Below are positions 36,363-49,085 of a stretch of 64,000 bases of DNA, one piece after another. How positions within the stretch are numbered: position 1 is the stretch's first letter; every line of letters begins with the position of its first letter. Source of the stretch: Congeria kusceri. Taxonomy: Eukaryota; Mollusca; Bivalvia; Myida; Dreissenidae. The notes below the pieces were generated by a model. That model saw only the letters and a list, made by a program, of their open reading frames with translations, had not been told where the DNA came from and did not search any database. The stretch is from NCBI GenBank assembly GCA_027627225.1, contig CM051030.1, positions 21,467,605 to 21,531,604 on the forward strand, in the 5' to 3' direction. The position numbers and the translations under genes are program-made.

Positions 36363-36562
36363 ATTTGGGAATTTATTCATTCCAATGGGGAAAAATAAAC
36401 CATATAGTTGGCATTGGAAATGGGTCAATGTACTGGACCCAGTTAAATACGGAAAATAATCACTGTCTATCAACTCCAAAGCCAATTTTAATTGATTACA
36501 TGTACCACCACACTGATTATTCAATAAGGCTGACCGTATACCTGATTATTCAACCTGATTAA
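36363..36562 (+). CDS. Possible alternative terminal exon
   Basis: A good acceptor (TTGTCATTTCAG) ends at 36362. The following frame is phase-1 compatible with the donor at 34723 and runs 66 codons (LGIYSFQWGK..., NGSMYWTQL, YSIRLTVYLIIQPD) to a TAA at 36560. Joined to the first Ig exon it would make a short, secreted form without a membrane anchor. No polyadenylation signal is obvious just downstream and I do not recognise the domain, so it may be chance. Confidence 0.3.
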
Positions 36563-36724
36563 CACAGAGCATTGTTTTTCACACCTAAAACAGACTCCAA
36601 AATATCACATTGATAAGAGAATATTTGCGACTGGGCCGTGAAAACACCATCGTTATACCCGAAACTTCGTTACGTACGATATCGTTACAACCAAAGTTAG
36701 ATCAATTGAAATATATAGGGATTT

Positions 36725-36845
36725 CCGTATTAACCCTTTGTTTTGGGAAACCCCTATTTTTCGGAAAAATAATGATTGTTTGAGTCCATTAATATTGGGA
36801 CACTTCTGAAATTTGAAATTTTCCTTGTCCATAAATATTGGGACA
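36725..36845. repeat. Direct-repeat flank, left copy
   Basis: TTAACCCTTTGTTTTGGGA and ATATTGGGACAC words recur in the same order at 38828-38895. The pair brackets the TIR element at 37043-38479. They may be parts of an older element into which it inserted. Confidence 0.4.
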
Positions 36846-37062
36846 CAAAAATATAATGGTCAATTGTCTTCAATTTTGCCAGTTTAAAATAAATATCTTT
36901 CGATTTCAATATGATCAGAGTAGTATAGATCTACTGTACACCGTATATTGCAATAGATATTCTGCAAATAATAAGAGTGTACCCCTTTTATGTAATAAAA
37001 GCTACAAAGAATACCGTTTTCAATATTGTAATGCATGTATTACAGTACAGCTCACGCGAAAC

Positions 37063-37220
37063 CAACAAAACACTCGGCTACGCCGCGGACATAATTTTTC
37101 TACCGCGGCGAAATGCCGCACGCCACGGCGAATCGCCGAGGCAACAAAACACTTGGCTATGCCGCGGACATAATTTTTCTACCGCGGCGAAATGCCGCAC
37201 GCCACGGCGAATCGCCGAGG
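37063..37220. repeat. 79-bp tandem duplication inside the left end
   Basis: Two units starting at 37063 and 37142, nearly identical, rich in CCGCGG and CGCCGAGG. They include part of the TIR (CAACAAAACAC), so the TIR edge was itself duplicated. Confidence 0.9.
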
Positions 37221-38251
37221 CACTCGGCATCGATCCGCGGATTGCCGCCGTGTCCATTCACGCGGCGGGACACCGAGGAGAAATTTTACACTTTATACAT
37301 GTACAATGTACATGTATAGTGTGTAACTGTACTGTCTGCATATAGGCATGTTCAAACAATATGTTATAATTAGGAGATAATTGTCATCGCTAACAAAACA
37401 ACATTTAAAGTTATTGGTACAATTAAATCTTGGTTCTTGATGTGGCTTCAAACTGCTAATTATCTCAGCTCAAACATGTTGGCGAAAACAACATCTATGT
37501 ACGAAAACGGCTACTTTGCGTCCTGCACGTCTTGTATTTACATTTTAAAAGTTCATCATGTCAAAATAAGTATTAACACCAACTTAAAGCAAATTAAATT
37601 GCCCTCTGATATAAGTTTCGTATCTTGATCAATATCAGTTGCAAAACGATCAATTTATAAAACGCTGACTTTGTCGACAATGACGCTCCACCCACTGAAT
37701 TTCGGCTGACACGCTGACCTCGCGTTATCTGTATATCTGCTTTGTCATTTGCGGATTGTAAAGTTCACATGAATATTAATGCGCGTTCTTGAATTATTTT
37801 TAGAAATGATGAAATTTCTATACTATATTCCCCAATACTAATTCGGAGCAAAGAACACGTGTACGCTGTAGCGAACGCCTAGTAACAAAGTTATTTTTAG
37901 CAGTCGGTGTCGAAAATCTATAATAATTTTTACGTGACATAAATTTACCAAATAATACACTTATAACAATTAGATTATTGTGAACCGGTGCCAAATGCTA
38001 TATATTTTTTCATAATACAAAATTTTACCACAGAAAATATTGATATCACAACAACTGCAACAATATAAAAATGTAAATTTTATGTATCACTTGAGAATGT
38101 CGCAAAAACGGGTTTTAAATCGAATTACGGCAAGTTATACGTACACTGTACTTTGAAAACAACAACACAGTAAAAGTAATTGTTTCGGAATATACATGTA
38201 CATGTAATTCAATTATTTAACAAGGTGATACGCGGGATGCCTCGGCATCAT

Positions 38252-38396
38252 GCCGCGGATTTCCTCGGCGAACAGACGCGGATTGCCGCGGCGAACAGAC
38301 GCGGATTGCCGCGGCAAACAGACGCGGATTGCCGCGGCAAACAGACGCGGATTGTCTCGGCGAATAGACGCGGATTTCCTCGGCGAACAAACGCGG
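38252..38396. repeat. 23-bp tandem array inside the right end
   Basis: About six units of GACGCGGATTGCCGCGGC plus GAACA or AAACA start at 38275, 38298, 38321, 38344, 38367 and (variant) 38390, with a diverged unit at about 38252. The CCGCGG words match the left-end repeats, so they may be equivalent protein-binding sites. Confidence 0.9.
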
Positions 38397-39157
38397 CTAC
38401 GATGGTAGACTCCGCGTCGACTCGCTGCCTTTGAACGCCGCGGATCGCGGAATTTGTTGGTTTCGCGTGAGCTGTACTGTACGTCATGTGCGTAAAATAA
38501 TATTCATATTAAATAATTTATTGAACTTCTTATAACAAACTATAAAATTGTCAATTAATGTCAATTAACAGTTACCAGTATTAAGGTAACTACCCGGTAG
38601 TATGTGATAATTGTCGGGTCTCTCATGAAGCCAATTCGTGTGCCACATGCGGCGTTCTTATCGCTAAACAAACATGTCTAGGGCCTGTTTAATTGACTGG
38701 TGGTGCAAACTGTGTACTACTAACACACTATACTACCCGGTGTTCTTAATTGACACGCTCCACTCAGTTAAGCACGCGGCATAACGGCAATCAGTGTGTG
38801 TGTGAAAATACATTGGGTCAAATAATAACCCTATATTTTGGGACATATTTAAGGGAATTAATTTTTTATGATCCTTTATATTGGGACAAGAAAAATTGTA
38901 AACATTTTTACCATTCGAACATAGTATAATGTATATTTTAATGTATATTTTAATCCGGCTGTACCTGTCTGCCAAAAAGTGCAAATGCATGTTTATAAAT
39001 ATGAACAAATATAAAAAATGTACTATACAATCATAAAGGTTGATGGAATTTTATAGGAGACTGGACACAGTGCACATTCCATACAAATACAGTTTGAAAT
39101 AATGAAATTGATACGGAACATTTTAAAAAATCTGTTCATAATGCTTGTTAGATTTTT

Positions 39158-41032
39158 AGCTCGAATTTTTGAAGAAAAGGCAAGCTATTCTACTCGCCCT
39201 GGCGTCGGCGTCAGAGCTAGGTTAAAGTTTTTCGGTAAGCTAGTTTCTCAGGAATAGCTTCAGGGATTTCATTCAAATTTATATATTCCCCACCTCAAAA
39301 TAAACCTATAGGCCAAGTTTGGTAACTCTAGTTTGAAATTTGTCAAAATTATGGGCCTTTTTACACGTTGAAATTTTACATAATTTGGTCCTGTACACAG
39401 ATTATTCAAATGATGCCCCTGGGGTCAAAACTCTAAACACCCCGGGGTCACATGGGTTTATATTGACTTGAACAGCAAAATGACTTTAAAAATCTTCTCC
39501 TCTGAAACTGCAAGGCCCAGAGGTCTCATGTTTGGTATGTAACATTGTATACCAATGTGGCTCACATGATTTATATAGACTTAAATAACAAAATGACTTT
39601 AAAAATCTTCTTCTCCGACATTGCAAGGCCTAGAAGTTTCATATTTGGTATGTGACATTGTATAGTGGTCCTCTACAAAGATTGTTCAAATGATGCCCCT
39701 GGGGTAAAAACTGGCCACATCCCGGGGGTCACATGGTTGTTATAGACTTGAATAGCAAAATGACTTTTAAAATCTTCTCTGAAACCGCAAGGCCCAGAGG
39801 TTTCATATTTGGTTTGTAACATTGTATAGTGGTCCTCTACAAAGATTGTTCTAGTGATGCCCCTGGGGTCAAAACTGGCTACACCCTGGGGGTCACATGG
39901 TTTATGTATACTTAAATAGCAAAATGACTTAAAAATGTTTTCCTCTGAAAGTTCAAGGCCTAGAGGTTTTATATGTGGTATGTAACATTGTATAGTGGTC
40001 CTCTATAAAGATTGTTCAAATGATGCCCATGGGGTCAAAGCTGGGCACACCCTGGGGCTCACATGGTTTATATAGACGTAAATGGCAAAATGATTTAAAA
40101 ATTGTTCTCTGAAACCACAAGGACCAGAAGTTTCATATTTGGTTAAAACATTATATCGAGACCTCGATTAGGATTGCATATGGGGTGGGTGGGGTCAAGG
40201 TCAAGGTCACTGTTATTAGATATAGAAAAATGGTTTCCGCTCAATAACTTTAGAACGCATTGAGATATTTTAATGAAATTTAATACATAGATACCTTATA
40301 TTGACACCTCGCATGGGATTGCATATGAAGTGGGAGGGGTCAAGGTCACTGTAACTAAAAATATAACAAAAAGTTTCCGCTCAATATCTTGAGAACGCAT
40401 TGAGATATTTTAATGAAACTTAATACATAAATATATTATTTTGAGACCTTGATTGGGATTGCATATTGGGTGGGTGGGATCAAGGTCAAGGTCACCGTTA
40501 TTAAATATAGAAAAATGGTTTCCGCAAAATATTTTGAGAACGCATTGAGCTATTTGAATGAAACTTAATACATGAGCACCTTATGTCAACACATTGCTTG
40601 GGATTTCATATGGGGTGGGTGGGGTCAAGGTCACTTTACTGAAAATAGAAAAACAGTGTCCGCTCAATAACTTTATAAGGAAAGCATTGCGATATTTTAA
40701 TGAAACTTATTACACATATCTTATAACGACACCTCACTTGGGTTTTCTTATGGGGTGGGTGGGGTCAAGGTCACTGTTATTAAAAGTAGAAGCACGGTTA
40801 AGGTCAATAACTTAAGAACGCATTGAGATATTTTAATGAAACTTCATACGTAGATACCTTATATCGAGACCTTGCTTAACATATGTGGTGGGTGGGGTCA
40901 AGGTCAAGGTCACTGTTACTTAAAATAGAAAAACAGTTTTCGCTCAATAACTTGAAAACCTATTGAGATATTTTAATGAAACTCCATACATAGATATCAG
41001 GTGAGCGACCTAGGGCCATAGTGGCCCTCTTG
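39158..41032 (+). mobile_element. Complete minisatellite element with two unit types
   Basis: Starts after TTTTT with AGCTCGAATTTTTG. It contains type 1 units (~166 bp, about 39380-40150), then type 2 units (~140 bp, GGTGGGGTCAAGGTCAAGG...CGCTCAATAACTT, about 40150-40990). It ends with GGTGAGCGACCTAGGGCC, the hairpin AGGGCCATAGTGGCCCT and CTTG before TT. Non-coding. One element carrying both minisatellites shows that they belong to one system. Confidence 0.8.
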
Positions 41033-41039
41033 TTACTCT

Positions 41040-43110
41040 TAGAAATTTTACATATATAATCTATATGGACAGGTTAAAGTTTTCGGTAAGCTAGTTTTTC
41101 AACTTTTTGTTTCCATTCTCTAACTCGAGAATGGTTTAACCTTTTGTAATGAAACTGCAAACATAGATACCTTATAGCGAGACCGTGCTAGGGATGGGGG
41201 ATGGGTGGGTTCAAGGTCACTGTTGCTAAAAACAGAAAAACGGTTTCCGCTCAATGACTTGAAAACAAATTGAGATATTTAAATAAAACTTATTACATAG
41301 ATACCTTATATCAAGACCTCACTTGGGATTGCATATGGGGTGGGGGGGTCAGGGTCAAGGTCACTGTTACTATAAATAGAAAAACAGTTTCTGCTCAATA
41401 ACTTGAGAACGCATTGAGATATTTTAATGAAACTTTATTCATACATACCTTATATAGAGACCTCAATTGGGATTGCATTTAGGGTGGGTTGGGTCAAGGT
41501 CACTGTTACTAAAAATAGGAAAACTGTTTCCGCTCAGTAACTTTAGAATGCATTGAGATATTTAAATGAAACTTAAAACATACAAACCTTATATCGAGAC
41601 CTCACCTGGGATTGCATAAAGGGTCAAGTTCAAGGTCACTGTTACTACAATAGAAAAACGGTTTCTGCTCAATAACTTGAGAACGCATCGAGATATTTAA
41701 ATGAAACTTTATACATAGATACCTTATATCAAGACCACGCTTGGGATTGCTTATGGGATGGGTGGGGTCAAGGTCAAGGTCACTATTACTAAAAATACAA
41801 AAACGGTTCCCGATCAATAACTTGAGAATGTATTGAGACAGTTTAATGAAACTTAATACATAGATACTTTATATCGAGACCTCGCTTGGGATTGCATATG
41901 GGGTGGGTGAGTTCAAGGTCAAGGTCACTATTACTAAACGTAGAAAAACGGTTTCCGATCAATAACTTGAGAATGCATGGAAATATTTTAATGAAACTTT
42001 AATACCAGGGCTCGCGCTGGTGATGGCCATTTAAGCCATTGGCGAAATAATTCAGAAATTGGCTCAATAAAATCTCAATTGGCTCAAACACCCATAAACC
42101 CCCGACTTTGAAACTTTGGAAAAGCCAGATTTGAAAACAAAGAAAACGAAAGTAGCGAGAGCGAGATCTGCTCAGACTGGTTTACAGTCTAAATAGTTTC
42201 AGCTGATAACGCGAGTAATGAATCGATCAGACACAGTCACGATTAACCTCACGTGGTGTTAATTGGTGTCAAGTGGGATAATGGCTCTTGTGAAAACAAT
42301 GTTTATGGTCGACCGTTTGTATTTTAATTGCTCCCAATTGTGGTTCATTATCACACAGGCTGGGACTGAATCAACTTGTAATGAAAGTTGTTATGGATTA
42401 ATGAGAGGACTAAAGGAGGGATTATAAAAATGGAGTTAATTAGCAAAGCGCCAAAGGTAAATGTTTTTACACTAAGTCGGTATCTATTCTGTCATGTATT
42501 GTTGTAATTTAATGCTCAATTATGACGATTAAAGACTTATGTAGCATATATATGAGGGTTTATAAATATATTTCAGTGCTAACAGAACAATACTTCATTT
42601 CATAATGTGCATTAGACATTTATATGCAGCAGACCAGTGACTTTCTTTAACTTTTGATGTAATCTTTAAAATTAAATGAAAATAAATATGCTATTTATGT
42701 ATGAAAGAACTTGTTGTTAACCTCATTTATTGATTTGTTTATTTTATTTCTATTAATGTGATTTAATATGTACATTAATGGTTAAATCATATTTATGTAG
42801 CAAAACAATGTTACCTGATTTATTAATTGTTTTTATTTGATTAGAATATTATGTGAACATTTATTAGCAGTACCATGTAATGCAATGATATATATTAAGT
42901 TATTTGTCAGATTCATTGAAATGATCTTTGCCCCATGTTTTTTTTTAAATATGAAATAAATATTAAAGATGTATAGTTCTTGTTATTAGTGACTTATGAT
43001 GAAACCACGCGAATAAGCAAATCCAACCTCGCGAAAAATTGGCTCAAGAAAATTTTCAGCCAGAAAATCCAACCTCACTTGGGATTGCATATGGGGTGGG
43101 TGGGGTCAAG
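41040..43110 (+). mobile_element. Type 2 minisatellite element, interrupted and incomplete
   Basis: About seven type 2 units (41090-42005), resuming at 43073 with CACTTGGGATTGCATATGGG and breaking off at about 43110. It lacks both the AGCTCACC head and the hairpin-CTTG end. A foreign 1.07 kb block lies at 42006-43070. Confidence 0.7.
42006..43070. mobile_element. Insertion within a type 2 array, one terminus visible
   Basis: Array sequence stops at 42005 and a new sequence starts with CAGGGCTCGCGCTGG, a CAG-type terminus. The array resumes at about 43073, but the mirror terminus and target duplication are missing, and about 20 bases of the array unit are gone. A deletion probably removed the right end. 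TTGGCTCAA words occur near both ends. Non-coding. Confidence 0.5.
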
Positions 43111-43118
43111 GTCTTTTT

Positions 43119-43300
43119 TACAGTTTCAGTTTCAGTTTATTGGCAGAAGCAGCAAAAACATGCCTTTGGCCAAATACAACACATATATCCACAAAGATGG
43201 CCACACATATGAGATACTGAACAAATATGATCGTGTTGATTTTATAACATAAACACAACATTTAAAATACAAACATATATAAACGGTTAATATCAACATT
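43119..43300 (-). mobile_element. LINE 3' end fragment with (CTGAAA)n tail
   Basis: CAGTTTCAGTTTCAGTTTATTGG read on the minus strand is AATAAACTGAAACTGAAACTG, a polyadenylation-like signal plus simple-repeat tail. Its inner limit is unclear. It interrupts or abuts the type 2 array. Confidence 0.6.
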
Positions 43301-43924
43301 ATACCTCAAATTTTACTAAAAATTTGATTGATGTGCTGACTTTAGTGCATTTCATTAGAAAAATTTGGTTTTTGTGGAATTTCCATATTTCTTGTTTTAG
43401 AAAGAAAATGCCAGTAACTCTGACAGGCACAAGAAAAGTCGAGCGCGCTGTCCTCAGACAGCTCTTGTTTATTTCTGTTTCAGATAAGTTGCATGCATTT
43501 CTGCTGGTCTGATGTGATTGTTTGTTAGCATGGCTGTTATACACATACATGTGAATAATGTATGCAATTTTAATGCGCGTATTATGACGTAAAGACACTT
43601 TAATTCAATTATAGTGCTTTGTTTATACACCAGTCAAAATAAAGTCACAGAGGGTTTGCGACTTATATTTCTGCACAATTTTAACATGGGGCCTTCCGCC
43701 TACGTTGTTCGGTCGAAAAACGAAGTGCGTGTCAATTAAGTAAATAATTTTTGAAAGCATTATAAAGCAATAAAATATACATCCCGACACCTGGACACAA
43801 ATATATAACGAAATAGCATAGTGTGTTAACCCAGTGAGTGTCTCAACATAACGACCTATTCGACGAAATTTAAATAATAACTGCATTATTGTGCTATGTT
43901 TCACTGGAACACACGAGCTCAAAT

Positions 43925-44344
43925 ATGGCACCTGTCGAAGCCCTTTTTTGAGTTTGTGTAACTAGCAATGTGGAATTATATAAAAAGTTCACATTTAAAC
44001 AAGGATGGAGATTTTTAAATGAATCTTTTTTTAAATGTTTTGTTTGGCAAATACAAGTGCAGTTTAATGATTAAACGCGCTTTATCTACGTTTACCATGT
44101 AATAAATGACTGAATGGATGCTTAACCAGCCTAATTAGTAATTATGCATTTAATAAGACTGTGAAAACATCCATAAATACACAAATATACGAATATCTTT
44201 TGTTCCAAGCGACAAATTTTGTTACAAATTGCATATACATGTCTCATTTTATACTGAAACTAAAACAGTCTTGAAACATATGGGTTGCTGGCCTTGTTCT
44301 GGAAATATTTGGTTTTGAGAAATGTACCTGTCGAAGCCCTTTTT
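43925..44344 (+). repeat. ~410-bp satellite-like unit, left part
   Basis: Begins ACCTGTCGAAGCCC and includes GCAATGTGGAATTATATAA, CAAATACAAGTGCAGTTTAATGA, TATCTTTTGTTCCAA and CCTTGTTCTGGAAATAT before the next ACCTGTCGAAGCCC. The unit is cut in a T run by the minisatellite element at 44345 and resumes at 53376. Homologous units lie at 47930-49085. Confidence 0.75.
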
Positions 44345-46272
44345 AGCTCACCTGAACACAAAGTGCTCATGGTGTGCCTTTGTGATCGCCTGTTGTCCGT
44401 CGTGCGTGCGTGCCTGCGCCGTCAATTTTTCATTTAAACAACATCTCCTCCTAAACCAATTGGCAGATTTTCACCAAACTTCACAGGAATGATCCTTGGG
44501 TGGACCTCTTTCAAAGTTGTTCAAATCTTTCCGGTCGCTGAATATGTAGGTCACCAGAGCTAAAAATAGATTTAAAAAATGAAAACTTAAAAAAATCTTC
44601 TATGAAACCACAAGGCTCAGAGCTTTCATATTTGATATGTGACATCCTCTAGTGGTCCTCTACAAAGATTGTTCAAATGGTGCCCCTTGGGTCAAAACTG
44701 GCCTCGCCCTGGGGGTCACATGGTTTATATAGACTTGTATAGCAAAATGACTTTAAAAATCTTCTCCTCTGAAACAGCAAGGTCTAGAGGTTTTATATTT
44801 GGTATGTAACATTGTATGGTGGTCCTCTACAAAGATTGTTCAAATAATGCCCCTGGGGTCAAAACTGGCCACACCCCAGGGGTCACATTGTTTATATAGA
44901 CTTATACATGTATATCACAATGACTTTAAAAAAATCTTCTCCTCTGAAACCGCAAGGCCCAGAGGTTTCATACTTGGTATGTAACATTGTATAGTGGTCG
45001 TCTACAGAGATTGTTAAAATGATGCCCCTGGGGTCAAAACTGGCCACAACCCGGGGGTCACATGGTTTATATAGACTTAAATAGCAAAACGACTTAAAAT
45101 CTTCTCCTTTGAAACTGCAAGGCCCAGAGGTTTCATATTTGGTACGAAACATTGTATAGTGGTCCTCTACAAAGATTGTTCAAATAATGCCCCTGGGGTC
45201 AAAACTGGCCACGCCCCGGAATCACATTGTTTGTATAAACTTATATAGCAAAATGACTTTAAAAATCTTCTCCTCTGAAACTGCAAGGCCTAGAGGTTTC
45301 ATATTTGGTATGTAACATTGTATAGTGGTCCACTACAAAGTTTGTTCAAATGATGCCCCTGGGGTTAAAACTTTCCACACCCCAGGGGACACATGGTTTA
45401 TATAGACTTAAATAGCAAAATGACTTTAAAAATCTTGCTCTCTGAAACCGCAAGGCCCAGAGGTTTCATATTTGGTTGGTAACATTGTATAGTGGTCCTC
45501 TACAAAGATTGTTAAAATGATGCCCCTGGAATCAAAATTGGCCACACCCTGGGGGTCACATGGTTTATATAGACTTTAATCGCAAAATGACTATAAAATT
45601 TTCTCTGCTGAAAACGCAAGGCCCAGAGGTTTCATATTTGGTATGTAACATTATATAGTGGTCCTCTACAAAGATTGTTCAAATGATACACCTGGATTAA
45701 AAACTGGCCTCACCCTGGGCGTCACATATTTTATATAGACTTAAATAGTAAAATTACTTTAAATATCTCCTCTGAAACTGCAAGGCCTAGAAGTTTGATA
45801 TTTGGTTGGTTACATTGTATAGAGGTCCTTTACAAAGATTGTTAAAATGATGCCCCTGGGTTTAAGATTGGCCACATCCCGGGGATCACATGGTTTATGT
45901 AGACTTAAAAAGCAAAATGACTTTAAAAATCTCCTCTGAAACCGCAAGGCCCAGAATTTTCATATTTTGTATGTAACATTGTATAGTGGTTCCCTACAAA
46001 GATTGTTCAAATAATGCAGTTGTGGTAAAAACTGGCCACACCCCAGGGGTCACATGGTTTATATTGACTTAAATAGCAAAATGACTTTAAAAATCTCCTT
46101 TGAAATCTCAAGGCCTAGAGGTTTTATATTTGGTATGTAACATTGTATACCGTAAATACACAGTCATAAGTCAAGAAGTTAAAATTCTATCCATAAACGT
46201 ATTTCTAATAATGACCATTCCATAAATCGATTTAGAATGATCATAAAACACCATTTGAAAATTGGCCAGAGT

Positions 46273-46636
46273 GTGTGTGTGTGTGTGTGTGTGTGTATTT
46301 CGAAGTTTATGAGGTCCTTCCGCGCCTGAGGCGGCATTATGCTAGGACCCGGAGTGTGTCCCAGCACTCATACCTAATTAACTTACTAGAGACTCACGAA
46401 AGTTGGGACGAATTTTGAATCATAGTTGCAATTTTCAGCTATTTATTTTGTACTGAAAGATATTTTAATTTTGGTGTGGTCTTGTGCTGTGGGGGGAAAC
46501 CGGAGTACCCGGAGGAAACCCCACCTGTCTGGTATGGTGACCACCAACCAAACTCACATGCGCCGGGAGTGGGAAGCGAACCCGGGACGCCTAGGTGAGA
46601 AGCGAGTGTACCAACCACTGCGCTAACCGGACAGCC
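46273..46636 (-). mobile_element. tRNA-derived SINE with (GT)n tail
   Basis: A 14-bp duplication AAATTGGCCAGAGT flanks it (46259-46272 and 46637-46650). The minus strand begins GGCTGTCCGGTTAGCGCAG (A box about 46611-46626) with a B box GGGTTCGCTTCCC at 46571-46583. Next comes the CCTCCGGGTACTCCGG body motif, widely conserved in invertebrate SINEs. On the + strand it starts with (GT)13 at 46271-46298, the retroposition tail. It is degenerate as a tRNA and not a functional gene. Confidence 0.85.
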
Positions 46637-47540
46637 AAATTGGCCAGAGTATGCCCTATAAGTAGGTATATAGGTACAGTCTGCAGTAAATGCCTTGAAG
46701 TGTGAAATCACTGCCTTATCCTCTTTGACAGGTCTTGATGTAGACAAATACCGGTTCCAGCCAGTTTAATTACCAATATGCTATACGCAAAAATCATGGG
46801 TTTTGTCTGCAGGTTTATTGATTTTTCGGTGTAGCTGTCTAAGATCACTTTTGACCTAGATTTCTTGCGATAATTTTATGCAGCGGGAAAATTGAATGCC
46901 AATAAAATTGGGCAAATTTTCTAATTTTAGGGAATTCAAACTTACAACAATAGTTTGATGTCTACCAATAACTGTTGCATACTTTTGGGGATTAAAATTG
47001 TTTACATAAGCGGTTAAAATAAAGTTATAAACATATCTTCGACATACACTCTAAAATTGAACATAATTATGAACAATTTTACTCATTGAATGTCATGAAC
47101 AGAATGTAATATTCATTCACATAATGAAATAACTATTTTGTTTAGCCTAACGACACGCTTTATAAATAGCAATTATATTCTAGAGAGTTCAACAAACTCC
47201 AGGTCATTCTAAATATAGCGCGCGTTTGGCAGCCGGTGTATAGAGTCTGGATTGGTTGCCCTTTTGTAAATATTATAATAGAAGCTTGGTACCAGACTGG
47301 CCGGTGTATTGCTGTGTTACATGCATCAATTAGCGTCCGAAGAATCATAAGCTCGAATATTTCAATAAATGGAGAATTCATGTTTATAAACTTACTAGTA
47401 TGTTTATTTCATTTGCGGTTGCGTTTTATTAAGAATTATTTAGAATTGCAAATTTGTATCAACTTGCAAATTTGTATCAACTTCTCCATTTTTGATACCA
47501 CAAACAAAATATTTCATACGACTACATGACGATTTAAAAT

Positions 47541-47726
47541 TATATTCGGTAGGAATATTACTGAATCTATAAAAGTATATAACATCTTTTTGTAATACAA
47601 TGTGGTGAAAGAAGTCTCGGAATACGTCAATATGTTATTCATGTTACTTTTACTTCGCGTGGCATGAATACATTATTTGCAAAACTACTTCTACACAGAA
47701 ACCCAGATATATTCCTACCGAATATA
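47541..47726. mobile_element. Small MITE with perfect 18-bp TIR
   Basis: TATATTCGGTAGGAATAT is inverted exactly as ATATTCCTACCGAATATA, 186 bp in total. The AT-rich termini make the target duplication ambiguous (TA or TATA). No coding. Confidence 0.7.
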
Positions 47727-47929
47727 AATTTACTTCACCATAGTCTTATGAAATTTTATGTTATGTTATCAAAAATGAAGTCATCATTATTTGTAATGCG
47801 CTGAATGTTCCCTGAAGATTGCCTTTCAGTAAAGGATACACAGAATATGATTCTTTGACTTCGAAAGGTTTATGTATTAGATAACTTCAGAGATGAACGT
47901 AGGGTATATTACTTAAAGACTTTTGCAAC

Positions 47930-49085
47930 CTTTTTTTTTCAATGACATATTTTCTTAAAAATTTGCACAAACATGCGTCAATGTATCCTAAAACTAAAAC
48001 AGTCTTAAAAAATAGGGATCACCAGGCTTGTTCCGGATATAACGGTACCTGTCGAAGCCCTTTTTCAGTTTGTGTGATTTGCAGTGTGGAATTATATAAT
48101 TCGTTCATTTTCAAACAAGGATGGTGGTTTTTTAATGTATCTGTTTTAAATGTTTCGTTTGGCAATATACAAGTGCAGTTTAATGATAAAACACGCTTAA
48201 TTAATGGACGCTTATCTAGGTTAATTGTTCATTAAATTTGCCTGTGAAATCGTCAATAAATAATCAAATATACAAATATCTTTTGTTCCAAACTACAGAT
48301 TTTGCTAAAAGATCCCATATACTTGCTTCATTTTATACTGAAACATAAACAGTCTTAAACAATAGGGGTCACCGGCCTTGTTCTGGAAATATTGGGTTTT
48401 GAACACCGTACCTATCAAAGCGCCTTTTTTGCAGTTTGATTTTTTTATCAATGTTTAAAGTATATAGGATAATTTTTTTCAAACAAGGTTACGGTTCTTT
48501 CAATTGATATGTTTTACATGCTTTTTTTGGCAAAATACAAGTGTATGTTGATAATAAAAACGCTTTACCTACATTTACTGCTATAATAATGAATTTGACT
48601 GGACATTTAAGTGTGTCAAATGCGAACTTATAACGCTATCTAAAACTTCATTTTTTATCAAATGCATATTTTGTTCCAAGCTACATATTTCTTTAAAATT
48701 TCGCACATACATGCATCAAAGTATACTTACGCCAAAACATTAATAAAAAGGATGCCTTACCAAACTTGTTTAGGAAATATTGGATTTCGAATAGGGTACC
48801 TGTGTTGCCTTTTTCCTGTTTCGTTTTAACATGGTTTATATAAACAACGTATCAATTACGGATAGCATGGAAATATTTAAGTGATCATTTCTGAACTGAT
48901 TTGTTTGGAAATTCATTGCATAAGTGTGTTTTTGATTATTAAATATGCTTAATGAACTTTTACTATTTAAACAATTTATTTTGAATGGACATTAGAGATG
49001 AAATTAGTATATTTTAACCTATATACAATAAAGAAAAAATAAAGCAAAAGGAGAAAATACCCCAATCATTTCCTTTTTGTTGCGA
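47930..49085 (+). repeat. Satellite-like units inside the nested TIR element
   Basis: Two to three ~400-bp units, each with TATCTTTTGTTCCAA-type, CTTGTTCTGGAAATAT-type and GTACCTGTCGAAGCCC-type segments. The last 650 bp (48430-49085) is also collinear with 53376-54110, including ACCTATATACA-TAAAGAAAAA at the end. Confidence 0.75.

Larger units (their letters stand above)
37043..38479. mobile_element. Tc1/mariner-type MITE with perfect 27-bp TIR
   Basis: CAGTACAGCTCACGCGAAAC and the next seven bases are repeated exactly, inverted, at the right end (38453-38479). TA flanks both sides (37041-37042 and 38480-38481). Both ends carry GC-rich tandem repeats of different period inside the TIR, around an AT-rich core. 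The TA target and CAGT start fit the Tc1/mariner superfamily. No transposase; the frames at 36977-37345 and 38180-38434 are repeat translations. Confidence 0.85.

Noticed and set aside
37437..37628. 63-codon ORF within the MITE core
   Set aside because: No motif, chance length in this composition, and no splice sites.
36977..38434. Arg/Ala-rich ORFs in three frames
   Set aside because: They are translations of the GC-rich tandem repeats of the MITE.
31271..46150. CRISPR-like arrays of regularly spaced repeats
   Set aside because: Units of ~140-166 bp are adjacent without unique spacers, in a eukaryotic intron; they are minisatellites.
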